Below are positions 21,059 through 31,499 of a stretch of 64,000 nucleotides of DNA, piece by piece. The notes under the pieces were generated by a model. That model saw nothing but the letters and a program-made list of their open reading frames with translations. It searched no databases and was not told where the DNA came from. Source of the stretch: Doryteuthis pealeii (taxonomy: Eukaryota; Mollusca; Cephalopoda; Myopsida; Loliginidae); the NCBI GenBank assembly GCA_023376005.1, contig CM042150.1, positions 74,791,069 through 74,855,068 on the forward strand, in the 5' to 3' direction. Numbering within the stretch: the stretch's first letter is position 1; the number at the start of each line of letters is the position of its first letter. The position numbers were made by a program, and so were the translations under genes.

Positions 21059-22252
21059 TACCCCCCCCCCTTAATGTTTTGAAGAACAAATTTTTAGTAA
21101 TTCCAGAAATATCAATGCATCAATTAGAGAATGTATTCAGAGAGTTCAAGAATCAGCTTCAAAAATGTATTGATAATAATGCCAGTCATGTTAAAGTGCA
21201 ATAATCAAGAAGACCATCAAGAATAAAACTTCAAGAGTTGAACGTTTATAAGGTTTTTACTCAGTGATTTTATCATTTGTACAATCAGAATTATTAGATT
21301 TTAAAATTGGAGCAGGACTTTATGAACACCTTGCATACAATCTGTGATCAAAAGGTATTAAATTTGAATGTTTAACTTTAATTCTTTTTTATATGAACAC
21401 ATATGTAGTGTTGTGCCAAATTGTGTTAAAAATACTTGCATGGTCTGAGACCAAAAAATGTAGAATAAAATAATGCTTCTTGTTTTATTTCTTCAACAAG
21501 TTACTACATTAATTTAAAACTCAAAATGTTTTTTACAAGCAAGAGAGCTTGTATGATATAAGTAAGTGAAGATGGGTTGTGACTTTTCCAGATGGAAGAT
21601 ATGTCTGTCTCTAACTTTCTAATTGTGGACTATCTGGTTCAGAATATTTTCTCTACTATCAGCAGCGTATCAAACAACCTGAATAATTCCATGATCATCC
21701 TTGTCTGACATCAGTCTGCTATCAGTATCCTATCTTGTTAGAGAATTTTGCTAATTAAAACTGTTGAGTACACACGTATACTTGTGTTGTATATCCATAC
21801 TTCTGCTGGGTATATATTATGGAGCACAATCCATTTTGATTCTACTCTCATATTTAATAGTCTATTTACTTTTTGTATTATGGAGAAGCTATCTTCATGG
21901 ATTCTTCTGTTTCTTGAGTAGCTCTTATCTTTCTTGGGTGTGTACTTTCTTTCTCATAGTCTGTAGCTATCTTCATTACTTGGTCTTTAGTATTTCTTAG
22001 AACTTCTGGTTCTATTTGTCAGTGGATGATTTGGTCTTTCTTCTTAGTTCTAACTTACTCAAAGTTGTGGTGTCTTAAGATATGCCAAGGTTGTCATAGA
22101 TTTTAGAGAGGAACTCACTCAAGGCATATAGTTTTTGTGTTCGCATTTTATTAAACTTAGGACTCTTAAACCACAGAGTCCCTGCTAAGTATATACTTAC
22201 ATTCGGACATCTAGTGGCTGACTAACTAAAAGTCTACTGTTCCCACCATTTA
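21059..22252. other. No gene recognised
   Basis: Begins with the poly-C/polypurine tract. The following AT-rich DNA has no retroelement motifs. The plus ORF at 21764-22000 is hydrophobic low-complexity sequence. Near 22120-22200 the minus strand has an AATAAAATGCG that could belong to another decayed LTR. Confidence 0.4.
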
Positions 22253-22326
22253 TGAAAAATGAATTTTCTAATTAGAAAATTCATTTTCTAATTAGAAAAT
22301 TTTCTAATTAGAAAATTCATTTTTCA
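22253..22326. repeat. Cluster of three 16-bp palindromes
   Basis: TTTTCTAATTAGAAAA occurs at 22264-22279, 22284-22299 and 22300-22315. The whole 74-bp block begins TGAAAAATGAA and ends TTCATTTTTCA, so its outer ends are also inverted. It immediately precedes a Penelope-like fragment. Confidence 0.93.
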
Positions 22327-22332
22327 AACACT

Positions 22333-22493
22333 GAAGGAAATGATATTCAATTGAACATTAGAATTGTAAATTTCTTGGATGTTACGTTCAACCTTATGAC
22401 CGGTAAATTTGAACCATTCATGAAACCCAATGCAAATCTTTTATATGTAAACCCAAAATCTAACCACCCATTTTCAATAATTAGGAAAATAAT
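22333..22493 (+). pseudogene. Penelope-like RT C-terminal fragment
   Basis: The plus frame reads EGNDIQLNIRIVNFLDVTFN, then LMTGKFEPFMKPNANLLYVN and PKSNHPFSIIRKI. The block NFLDVxFNLxxxxYxPYxKPNxxLLYVxxxSNHPxxIxxxI is a hallmark of Penelope-like RT C-termini. About 54 codons. The continuation into the endonuclease domain is missing and FB-family sequence follows at once. Confidence 0.85.
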
Positions 22494-22497
22494 ATTC

Positions 22498-22570
22498 TTT
22501 GTGTGTTTCTTGTCGAACTTGAGAACCTTCTTATGTATGCAACAAATTATTGTCTCATATAAAAAATTCA
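22498..22570 (+). repeat. FB-family fragment
   Basis: GTGTTTCTTGTCGAACTTGA and GAACCTTCTTATG match the left arm of the FB element at 35310. Its position directly after a Penelope-like RT fragment, in one orientation, hints that FB elements derive from Penelope-like ends. Confidence 0.55.
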
Positions 22571-22744
22571 GACAAATAGTATCATTATTAATATTTCCAA
22601 CATTTCTTTTCTAAACTTAGTTACATAATATTAATTATTAGATTAATCAGCATAATTTAATTTCTTCAGAAATGCATTTTTCATAATCTAATTTGATCTT
22701 CTCTGTTTGAAAATGACCTTTGTTTCTTTTTACAATGTTTCATT

Positions 22745-23035
22745 TTTGACTGATTGATTTATTCTTACAGCATGTCAACCTGTCTAGGGTTATTTTATGC
22801 ATTCATTGTACATTTATATTTACATATTTTGTAGTTGTTTCTTATGAGTGTTTTGCACACAGTTATTTGATATCAAGTATTTCAATCTAATACAAATAAT
22901 TTGCACACAATTGTATGGTTTCAAACATTCCTATTTAATACTAATAATCAACATATCTATTTGACCCATAGATGGGATCCTAAGAGATACTACTACCTCT
23001 CCAGGTCAGAGAAGACCTGGGAGTAATGGCTATGA
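22745..23035 (-). mobile_element. LINE 3' end with shared tail
   Basis: On the minus strand it runs from CCATTACTCCCAGGTCTTCT through GGATCCCATCTATGGGTC. Two units of about 45 bp (TATTAGTATTAAATAGGAAT and TATTTGTATTAGATTGAAAT type) follow. It ends at the tail AACCCTAGACAGGTTGACAT. The same order is seen at 31500-32098, 35740-36065, 39270-39740, 45537-45970 and 52795-53158. Non-coding 3' region of a LINE. Confidence 0.75.
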
Positions 23036-24090
23036 AACAGCAAATTCACAATCCAGAACTGAATCAGTTCCAGTTTAAGTGTCATACACAGACACATTTT
23101 TTTTGAATTTTGCATTTTTTTAGAAAGCCTTAATATAAACTGGACCATGACTTTTTATCTGTATATATCCAAGTTGTGAGTCATTTTTATTAGTTCATAA
23201 TATTCATAATTGTCAAGTACAGAAGTCTAGAGAGAACAAAAAAGATAATTGCAATTTCTTTTTATCTGTGATTATGAATTTGTGGGTTATGAAAACCATA
23301 ATCCTAATCCTAAATTATAATGACAATAAAATAAAAGAAACATATCTATTCCTATTGGTTATACAAAATTTGATCTGGAAGATATTTATGAAATTCTCCT
23401 GAAAATTAGTAATGTACTACTTAGCCAATTGAATCTTTTTTGGCAAGAAAGAAAATAAAACTTTTTTTTAAGCTTCCATATTTATAGAAAGACAAAATCA
23501 GGATCTAGTCTAGCATTATAGATAATGAAGGATTGTTGTAATTTAATGATTAGAATACATCTATGAAAATCAGTAACCCATTCAGAATGTCAATTAAACT
23601 GTCATTGTCAACAAGTGTTTAAAATTTTAAACATTTTTTGTTAGTTTATTGGAAATCATATTCTACTCATTGATGCATTTTAGACATTCTTTGGGTTGGT
23701 CAATTTAGATAGATAATCTTAAATATTTCTTTACATCTATGTATACCTTGTATTGACCAAGACAAATTAACTTAAATTAATATCCTCTAATATATCCTCT
23801 AATATATTTCATTTAACCCAACATAGATCAGGTGCAACTTCTTTTTGGAGGTAGAGTTTTGGGTTTTCCTTCTCAAGTAAAGCATGATTGTTTTTGTTTA
23901 AATAATTTTGAAGAAAAGTTATTTAGATTATGGAGGGATGTAATTATATAAAAAATATTTTTTAAATTTGAAATAGAAATTTCCCTAAAAAAAACTTTGT
24001 CCTTTTTTACAATAATTTTTTGTAGAATTTTAACATTGCAGTATTCTCATGCATATTATTATAATACACTGTTTCACATCAAATGGTGTG
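23036..24090. other. No feature recognised
   Basis: AT-rich sequence, no coding frame or repeat end recognised. Confidence 0.5.
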
Positions 24091-24299
24091 TGAATTATAA
24101 ATGTGTATGAATGTGCAAATCTTATTAATGACCTCAGGATTTTCAATGAATAAAATATTAGATCATCTGTCTTTTGGGGTTTCTAAAAGTTCCAAAAAGA
24201 AAAAAATTCATAAACTTATTTAAAATGTTAACAATTCATGGCACTCTTGAAATTTCTTGACTGTTTCACTTTCGTTTTTTTTTGTTTTTTTTTTTAGTT

Positions 24300-24743
24300 G
24301 TGTTCAATAAACTTATACCTTAAGAAATAAGACTATTGAGAGATAGATGGATTTTTAAAATGCTATACACTAGAGAAACTTATTAAAAGAAGTTTGTACT
24401 GACATTTAAAAAAAAAAAATTGTAATTAGTGGACCTGGCATGACTGTAGAGATTGATGAAAGCCTTTTTGTAAGGCTAAAGTATGATAGGGGTAGATTGA
24501 TCAAACAACAGTGGGTTTTCAGAGGGATATGCTGTGAGACGACAAAATAAAAAGCAGCATGGCAATCAAGTCAATGTGCTAGATTCATATCTTTGTGAAT
24601 TCTTGTGGTGAGAGAACAATAAAGAAAGTAACATCTTCAATTAAGTTCTTAATTATATAGTTACTCACAATAAAGCATTTTTCAAATCTTTATCTCACTT
24701 AATGGTGTTATTTTTTAAAGTATTAAAAAAACTTATTGAACAC
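24300..24743 (+). mobile_element. Merlin-type DNA transposon remnant
   Basis: Terminal inverted repeats GTGTTCAATAAACTT (24300-24314) and AAACTTATTGAACAC (24729-24743) match at 14 of 15 positions and bound 444 bp. Inside is an ISXO2/IS1595-like transposase fragment, the domain used by Merlin elements. The 8-9 bp flanks show no clear target duplication, so the termini may extend or have decayed. The size is far below an autonomous element: an internally deleted copy. Confidence 0.75.
24431..24550 (+). pseudogene. Merlin (ISXO2-like DDE) transposase fragment
   Basis: The frame reads GPGMTVEIDESLFVRLKYDR, then GRLIKQQWVFRGICCETTK and stop. The family signature VEIDExxFxxRKYNRGRxxxxQWVFGGICRET is clear and includes the first catalytic D of VEIDE. 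Only 39 codons survive. The later catalytic positions are absent. Confidence 0.85.
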
Positions 24744-24900
24744 CGTTTGAAAAAAAAATGAAAATGAAAATAAAAAGGTCAAGTGCCTAACTCATTCCCA
24801 AAACAAATAGAAATTAGAAAAAAATGATTTATGTCTAAATTTTTGCTTTTTATTTATTTATTTATTGTCTTTTTCAGATGAATCAGTGTTTTAATGAAAA

Positions 24901-25319
24901 TATGAATCTGTTTGTTTACCATTGTAAGAATTACCAATATGATAAAACTACTAGATAAAAAATTAACACATGATGGAAAAAATTACCAAAAGCCTGTATG
25001 AAAAAATAGCTTTATTTTGATAAATCATTGTGCTATTCATAAGAAGAATGACTGAAAAAAATCTGATTTAAAAATTATTTTTTACCAATGTTTATAAGAG
25101 GTTATTTTTGTTGTTTTACCTCTGCTAACCTGAAATAATGATCTCCCATGTTAACCTCACATAACCTATGTCACAAGAAAAGACCTGAATTTTGATGTCA
25201 AAAATGTCATTAGTAGTCCCTGTTATTTTAACATGAAAATGACATGGTCAAATACACAAGAATTCTCTGTCTTAGGTAAAAAGAGAGATACAGTGTAACT
25301 GTCAGCTCATCATACTTTT
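24901..25319. other. No feature recognised
   Basis: AT-rich, no assignable element. Confidence 0.5.
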
Positions 25320-26090
25320 TTTTATTTTGTAACTTTTGGTGGCCCTGCCTCTTTGTATTCTATGTTTAATTCTGAAGATCTCATAGTCTGCTTTTTGTTC
25401 TCTAATCATATCAATAGGTAACAAAAGTTATTCGTGTGCTTTTCTTGATGTTTTCTCCTCTTTGTATATTGAAAACTGTGATGGTTTGAAATGATTGGAA
25501 TTAATAATATTCACCTCATATGTTCTGTTGTCTACTTCTGTTTGTTTTGCATCTTCTACCTCTGATGTGTCTACTGATCATAAGCAAATTAGCACACGCT
25601 TTTTTTCTGCCTTGTAGATATTCTATTCTACAGTTGTAGCATGCTGTGACTACAGTGCATGAATGGATCTTCTTATTCTGCTTGGGTGAATTGAACAAGT
25701 ATCCCAAGGCTTATGGTCAGTGTCTATCGTAAATTTATGCAATAATTTACCGGTTGAGCTTGTCTAATGTGTAACGTATCACAAAATCCTCTTTCTCTAT
25801 TATTGTCCATCTCATGTTGCTTAGCTTGTGCAATAGGAAGGATATCAATTTTTCAACTTCCTATTTCTTTCATATTTCATGTAACACTAATAACATGTAA
25901 CATGCATAAGACATGCACCTATTGCTGAATCAAAGGCATCTGTATATAGTTTAAATGCACCATAAAGATCTGGGTATGATAATATTGTCCCCATTGATAG
26001 CATATTCTTTAGATGCTCAAACACTACCTGGCACCAGTTCATCTACATATAGTAATTTGTAGGCATGCGAGTAAGTTCTTACTATGCCTC
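25320..26090 (-). pseudogene. Ty3/gypsy pol remnant (RT end, RNase H, linker to integrase)
   Basis: Minus-strand frames give FEHLKNMLSMGTILSYPDLY then GAFKLYTDAFDSAIGACLMH, the start of gypsy RNase H with YTDA. Next come FTIDTDHKPWD (the TDHKPL motif), then NSPKQNKKIHS and CRIEYLQGRKKACANLLMIS, matching YxIEYxxGKxNxxADxLSR. Further on, YEVNIINSNHF and IDMIREQKADYE resemble the segment before integrase. Several frameshifts and stops. No gag, LTR or integrase core is next to it. Confidence 0.85.
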
Positions 26091-26258
26091 TTTTCCCAGA
26101 CTAATCTTTAGTATGATAGAAGAAAATATCTATTCATATAAATGGGAAGGGTGAGGAGGTAACATAATTATTGTGTGAGTATATATATGTACTTATTGTA
26201 TGCTACTTCCAATGCCAATGTTTAATAAACAATGTTGTTTACAGAAATTTCCTTTTTG

Positions 26259-26261
<3 letters not shown>

Positions 26262-26296
<35 letters not shown>
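26262..26296. repeat. (AT)n microsatellite
   Basis: About 35 bp AT tract, left flank of the small foldback element. Confidence 0.93.
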
Positions 26297-26299
<3 letters not shown>

Positions 26300-26343
26300 A
26301 TTTTTGGATGTTTGTTTTTTAGAAGCATTGTTGATAAAGTATA

Positions 26344-26517
26344 TATTATTATTTATATTTTTGCTTGAAGGCAATTACAATGCAGATATCATATAAAATT
26401 TGATAATTATAGAAAATAACCATGATAAGTGAATTTCGCAAACGATCATGCGATGCTAGAACATCGTACAGTTTGTTTCAACTTTGTAATTGCCTTCAAG
26501 CAAAAATATAAATAATA

Positions 26518-26520
<3 letters not shown>
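26344..26520. repeat. Foldback element with perfect 37-bp arms
   Basis: Bases 26344-26380 (ending GCTTGAAGGCAATTACAA) and 26484-26520 (starting TTGTAATTGCCTTCAAGC) are exact reverse complements and enclose about 103 bp. AT-repeat lies on both sides. No ORF. It could be a MITE with TA-rich target preference. Confidence 0.9.

Positions 26521-26571
<51 letters not shown>
26521..26571. repeat. (AT)n microsatellite
   Basis: About 51 bp AT tract, right flank of the foldback. Confidence 0.95.
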
Positions 26572-26575
<4 letters not shown>

Positions 26576-27449
26576 CACTCTTGCCTTTCTACAATATGAT
26601 ATATTTAAACATTGATCATTGAATTCAAATGAACTTAGTAAAATTTAAAATTCTTTTTGCATTCCTCATGGAATTTCTTGCTTTTGTTTTATATTTAATT
26701 AATGTGTAGAATGTTTCCTAGCCCTGTTTTCCCTGATCTATTTTGATTGGATGAAAAAGTTTTAGAATCAGATTGAAAGATTTGGTTGGGGATTAAAATG
26801 GATCAAGTGTTTAGCAGATTTGCAGTCTAAGAAAGATACTGATGGTGGCATTAAGGATTATCTTAAGCTGTAATCACCAATCAGAAGATGCTTTGTTGAA
26901 TCACATTCAGTGTTGAATGTATTTTGTCATGACCTAACACTTTTCTTTATTTCTTGACAGTTTCCTTCTTTATTTAGTCTTTCTGTCTTTTCAGAAATCA
27001 AGATAATCAAACATAATCCCTAATTTCTTTTGCTACTGTATCGCAGACACAGTTTATTCAGTCTGTGCACTTTTGTATCCATATGGTTACAGGAGAAAAA
27101 TTCTGATTAAATATTCATTAGATTTATTGCACTGTGAATTATATTTTCCTAATCTGCTTTGAACTGTTGACTTTTACTTAAGAGTTTAAAATTCTGCATC
27201 TCAAGACAAAGATTTAAATTTTCCCAATTTATGTTTTATTCAGAAACTCTATCTTCAGCTATTATAGAATATGTATTAAATATAAGTTTTATTAATTAGA
27301 TTTATATACTTCCTATTACAGTCTTATGAATAGAGTTGTGTTCAAAAGTTGTTCAGAAACAGCAGCTTTAGCTTTTGTATACTATGTTATAAATAAAATT
27401 TTATCTATTAGTTTTATATACTTGCCATTTGATATAGAGTTTTCATTTT
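26572..27449. other. No feature recognised
   Basis: AT-rich DNA without assignable features. Confidence 0.5.
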
Positions 27450-27980
27450 CATAATGTCCATTGTTGTAGAAAATGGTATTGGCAACCAGAGTTCAAATCC
27501 CTCACCAGTGCAGGATGAAAATCATACTCACCTTCACAAGAAGGCAGTGACTAGCATCCAGTCACCAGACAAAAAAGACAAAGCATAACCAAATACACTG
27601 TAGCAACTGACAGAACATGGTCAAGTATCCAGTATAAATGGATATACTTGGTATGTGGTTTAAATAGCAGGTTGAGTTATTATACTATGTGGCATGGTAA
27701 AGTCTATTTTCAGGATTTTGATTGGCTGCAGGTTTTAGTGTGGATATTTTTATCCATATATACTGAATATCATGTGAAGGTGAGTATGATGTTCATTCTA
27801 TAACCAGACTGTTTTCATTTCACTGTATGTTAAATCTCTTGTGAAAGGCATAGATCCATCTCTTCTACTTTTGGCTATGAGTAAATAGTAGGATAGACTG
27901 GGTTATTCACTCTAGTTCCAGTAGCCAATCTAGAAAGGAAACTCTTTAATCAAACCAAATCTACTCTGCTTAACCTTGTA
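27450..27980 (+). mobile_element. SINE-B split by a nested TIR element
   Basis: Left piece: TTGTAGAAAATGGTATTGGC, then the B-box-like GAGTTCAAATCCC. Right piece (27800-27980): GACTGTTTTCATTTCACTG, CTTGTGAAAGGCATAGATCC and GTAGGATAGACTGGGTTATT, which continue the SINE-B body seen at 33576-33790. The interruption falls between GGATGA and GACTGTTT, which are adjacent in the uninterrupted copy. Confidence 0.75.
27515..27796. mobile_element. Small TIR element (MITE-like) nested in SINE-B
   Basis: ATCATACTCACCTTCACA at 27521-27538 has its exact reverse complement at 27773-27790. The two halves are related internally as well: CAGTATAAATGGATA near 27618 versus TATCCATATATACTG near 27751. No coding capacity. 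Related one-ended sequence lies at 15640-15960 and possibly 29196-29530. Confidence 0.75.
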
Positions 27981-29140
27981 ATTTTTCTTTTTTCTTTTTT
28001 TATTTAACTTTTTAGATGTCTAATTATTATTTAGTAAGGTGTTTTATTTTGTTTTGTTTTTGTTTGTTTTTGTTTTTTTTAATGAGTTTAGCTGGTGAGT
28101 GTTTTTTATCCTCTCTTTTTGAATTATATTTTCTCAAATATTCCCCTGGATTACTTCACATGAAAAAAAAAATTCATATTAATTTAATCAGTTTATAATT
28201 ATGTTTAATCAAATATAATTTTTTTGATATACAAGTTTTGTCAAATAGCTTAAAGTTTGAGTAATTTTTTTTTATTAAAACAATGTTATAAGTTTAATTA
28301 ATCTACACAAATTTGTATGAATAATTTTGTTAAATTTCTAAATAATCATCTTATTGCAATTACAGTTGTTCATCAGTTTCAAAACTCAAGAATATCAAAA
28401 ATCTCAAAGGTGAGTCATGTTTAGGTTTTTCAAAATTTTCCTTCCTCCCATCAACTGACAAAATATTCTAGGATTTTAAAAAAGTGTTCCCTAAAACAAA
28501 TCCAAATGATGGTTGCAAGGAAACTACAGAGGGACTAGGGATACTTTTGTAAAGAAAAAAAAATATGAACAGTGCAAGAATATATTTTCTTGATTGAATT
28601 TTTTTTTAAGTAAATTATTAAATTTGATATGAAAATTCCTGATGAATTATCATTATTATTAACTGATGTCTTGTGAAGTGTCTTCATCTTTTCAGCCATT
28701 GTGGATACTGCTCTTCTTCAGATGTCTATTATAACTGGTAGCCACTTATAAATTTCAAGCCAAATTCTTTATTCATTCCCCATGAGGGTACATTATTCTC
28801 ATTCCATATCTCATGGATGTCATTTGTCTCTTGTAATAAACCAGAATATAACCTTTTCAAGGATTGAACTCCTAACTGCTTGATACACTTTAACCAATGG
28901 CAGAGAGATTGGGTAAATACATACTTACTATTTGATTCTCATGAAAAGACAAAGTGTAGAGTAAGATTCAAATTCAAAGAGTTCCAAAATATTAGATTTA
29001 AAAATCTGAACATAAAATTGTCATTTTCAATATGGTAGCTTGTCATAAATGGAGAATCCTTCAGGTAGGATTGAGTTTTGGAAAAGACAAATCTGCCAAG
29101 GTTAAATCCAGAGAGTAAGAAAATAAACTAAATCCTGACT
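27981..29140. other. No gene; possible decayed tRNA-like SINE head near 28850-28905 (minus)
   Basis: AT-rich. On the minus strand GCCATTGGTTAAAGTGTATC followed by GGAGTTCAATCCTT resembles a SINE A/B-box pair but is isolated. The rest shows nothing recognisable. Confidence 0.35.
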
Positions 29141-29141
29141 G

Positions 29142-29180
<39 letters not shown>
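29142..29180. repeat. (AT)n microsatellite
   Basis: About 39 bp AT tract. Confidence 0.95.
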
Positions 29181-29184
<4 letters not shown>

Positions 29185-29195
29185 GAATAATCATA

Positions 29196-29530
29196 CTAAG
29201 TCCAATTACTGTCGAATTGGCAAGACAAGACAGCAAGCAGTCGTAACTGAAATACGATTCTGGTTTGCTGCAAAGACTACTGCAAAATGACAGGATTTAT
29301 GGAGCCTCAGAGGATCATACAAACCAAGCAGCCAATCAGGACTCAGGGAATAGAATCACCGAAATGCATGAGTGGACTGTTCTGAATTCCCATAAGTACC
29401 AGTTGTCTTGACACTGGTTCAGTTGTGCTTGGCCAGTCACATTGTTCAAACCAATAGTAGACTCACTGACTGACTGACTGACTGACTTTAATATGGCGCT
29501 GCGAACAGGACTGACTGACTTTAATTCAGC
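29196..29530. repeat. Unclassified repeat related to 15640-15960
   Basis: AAGCAGCCAATCAGGACTCA then GGGAATAGAATCA resembles AGCAGCTAATCAGATTCCAG then GGGAATGAGCTT at 15843. A (CTGA)n run at 29464-29487 is repeated in short form near 29510. Identity otherwise unknown. Confidence 0.4.
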
Positions 29531-29929
29531 AAGCAAGATTTGCCAAACACGTTTTATGAATTCTCAGTTAAGTGTTTTAATATTTCTTTTTTTATAGGAA
29601 ATGATAAAATTATGGAACTTAAATGCCTACCACTTTTTCGTTTTTATCTTTGACTAACAAAATTTATTCATTCACAGGCATGTTTAAAAAAGAAAATACA
29701 TTTTTATTCTGTTTTAAATGACTGTCTTCACTGACCCTAGCTCTTTTGCGTTTTTATCTTTGACTAACAAAATTTATTCACAGCTTAATTCAGTGTCACT
29801 GAAGATATTAACTCATGTCTATGTCTTTTTACCCCATTGTTGAATTTGGTTACAGATCTTGATTTCCCATAATCCAAAATGTTACCTGTGAACTTATACT
29901 AAGTCAAAACCTGCGTTCCCCAAAGTCTC
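29531..29929. other. Direct duplication of a 33-bp segment
   Basis: CGTTTTTATCTTTGACTAAC followed by AAAATTTATTCA occurs at about 29639 and again at about 29749, 110 bp apart. It suggests a local tandem duplication of about 110 bp that has since diverged. Confidence 0.6.
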
Positions 29930-30686
29930 TCAGTCATCTTGCCTCGACTTGTCACTGATACTTGACTTTGGGGAAGGAGAGCATGTGGGGCGTGTCGCAC
30001 AAGCGCACAACATGTAAAACAAAACATGTGCAGATATTTCTATAAGTTCCAGAGTGATTGAGGAATGATGAGTTGTGCAGGCATAAGGTGCTGGAAGCAC
30101 GCAGATGTGTGAATTAAGAGTCTAGAAAAGGTGACCTAAACAAATGCTGGTTCACCTACCAAGCTGGCCAGAAACCAGCGTATCGACGGATATCCACACT
30201 AGCTGGGCTGAAAACAAGAAAATACTGCAACACAAAACATGGCAAGAATAGCCACCTGGAATGTCTGGACACTTCCTATTCTTGAGAGACTGGGAAACAC
30301 CAAACTACGTACTTGTATCGTGACAGGGGAGCATTTCAATATGGAGTCGACATAGATGCCCTTGCGGAAGTCGTTCAGCGATAAGGATCAATTGACAGAA
30401 GGGGTGGGCTGGATACACATCCCCATGGAAAGACAGGCCGATGGTAGCTGTGAGAAGTTTGAGGTAAGGTGACTTGAGCCCTCCCTCCTGAAGAACACAT
30501 AACACACCATGGAAATATTTCCCATATTGAAGTTTGATCTGTATGGCAGGGCCTGTATGTCGAGGGTCTCGTGTGTGACAGGGTACAGAAAAACAAGCTG
30601 GATCCGTGGGCCATCCACGTGCTCACAACTACTCACAACTGAAATACTTGTAGAAATGGCCTTATTCTGTGAAGAAGTGGTAATCA

Positions 30687-30741
<55 letters not shown>
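29930..30741 (+). mobile_element. CFDP2-type LINE derivative, copy 1, ending in (AT)n
   Basis: A 5' untranslated-like stretch is followed by a frame ARIATWNVWTLPILERLGNT then KLRTCIVTGEHFNMEST and DKDQLTEGVGW. This matches the start of the APE endonuclease of LINEs annotated as craniofacial development protein 2-like (MARIATWNVRTL...ERRTALVARELARYxVDIxALSETRxSxxGQLxEVGxGY). Most of the endonuclease and all RT are missing. About 250 bp of non-coding sequence and an (AT)n tract (30690-30741) follow. A second unit of the same structure comes next. Confidence 0.7.
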
Positions 30742-30742
<1 letters not shown>

Positions 30743-31405
30743 CAAGTCCAGAGTGATGGAAGAACAGTGAGGTGTGCAGGCCTTACTGGCTAGAAGCATG
30801 CAGATGTGGGTCTACATACAGCGTGATTCCTGACCTACTTAACATCAGCAACGTGCCTCTGCGAGGCTTTGGGTGAAGGAGCAGCCCCTTGGTTAACACT
30901 GTTCACACAGCCATTTGGGAATTATCTACAAAAGGTGACCTAAACAAATGCCTGTCCACCTATCAAGCTGGCCAGAGACCAGCGATTCGATGGATGTCCA
31001 CATTAGCTAGGCGTAAACAAGAAAATAAAACACAAAACAAGGCTAAGAATAGCCACCTGGAATGTCTGGACACCTCTCAATCTGGAGAGATTGGGAAACC
31101 CCAAACCACGTACTGGCATCATGACAGGGAAGTATCTCGATAAGGGGCAGACACTGATGATAGCTGTAAGAAGTTTGAGGTAAGGTGACTCGAGCCCTCC
31201 ATTCTGAAGCGACACATTATGGACGCCATGGAAACATTCCCTATAAGGAAGTTTGACCTGTGTGGCAGCGCCTGCATGCCGAGGATCTCATGTGTGACTG
31301 GGTACATAAAAACAAGCTGGTTCCGTGGGCCGTCTGCGTGCTCACAACTGCTCACATCTGGACTACTTGTAGAAATGGCCTTATTCTGTCAAGAAGTGGC
31401 AATCA

Positions 31406-31441
<36 letters not shown>
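30742..31441 (+). mobile_element. CFDP2-type LINE derivative, copy 2, ending in (AT)n
   Basis: It repeats copy 1: CCAGAGTGATGGAAGAACAG, GTGACCTAAACAAATGCCTG, CAAGGCTAAGAATAGCCACC, GGAATGTCTGGACACCTC, GTTTGAGGTAAGGTGACTCG and GAAGTGGCAATCACC, then (AT)n at 31409-31441. It differs by many substitutions and has about 90 bp extra near 30812-30920 (CTACTTAACATCAGCAACGT onwards). Both units follow or end with (AT)n then TTCAAGTC, suggesting the tract was part of the duplicated unit. Confidence 0.7.
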
Positions 31442-31445
<4 letters not shown>

Positions 31446-31499
31446 GTCTTTCACATAATGATTACATCCATTTAAAAATTCCTTTATAGCACAATTTTC

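Larger units (their letters stand above)
24091..24900 (-). repeat. Repeat family Q, copy 2, interrupted by Merlin element
   Basis: The minus strand shares with 8811-9078 the order TCATTAAAACACTGATTCAT, TTCTAATTTCTATTTG, TTTTGGGAATGAG, then (after the insertion) TTGTTAACATTTTA, GAAACCCCAAAAGAC, AGATGATCTAAT and CCTGAGGTCATTAAT. About 0.5 kb is inserted between GGGAATGA and TTGTTAAC. Confidence 0.75.

Noticed and set aside
21764..22000. 78-codon hydrophobic plus ORF as a membrane protein
   Set aside because: AT-rich Leu/Tyr/Ser composition, no start context or homologue that I recognise, and no neighbouring exon signals.
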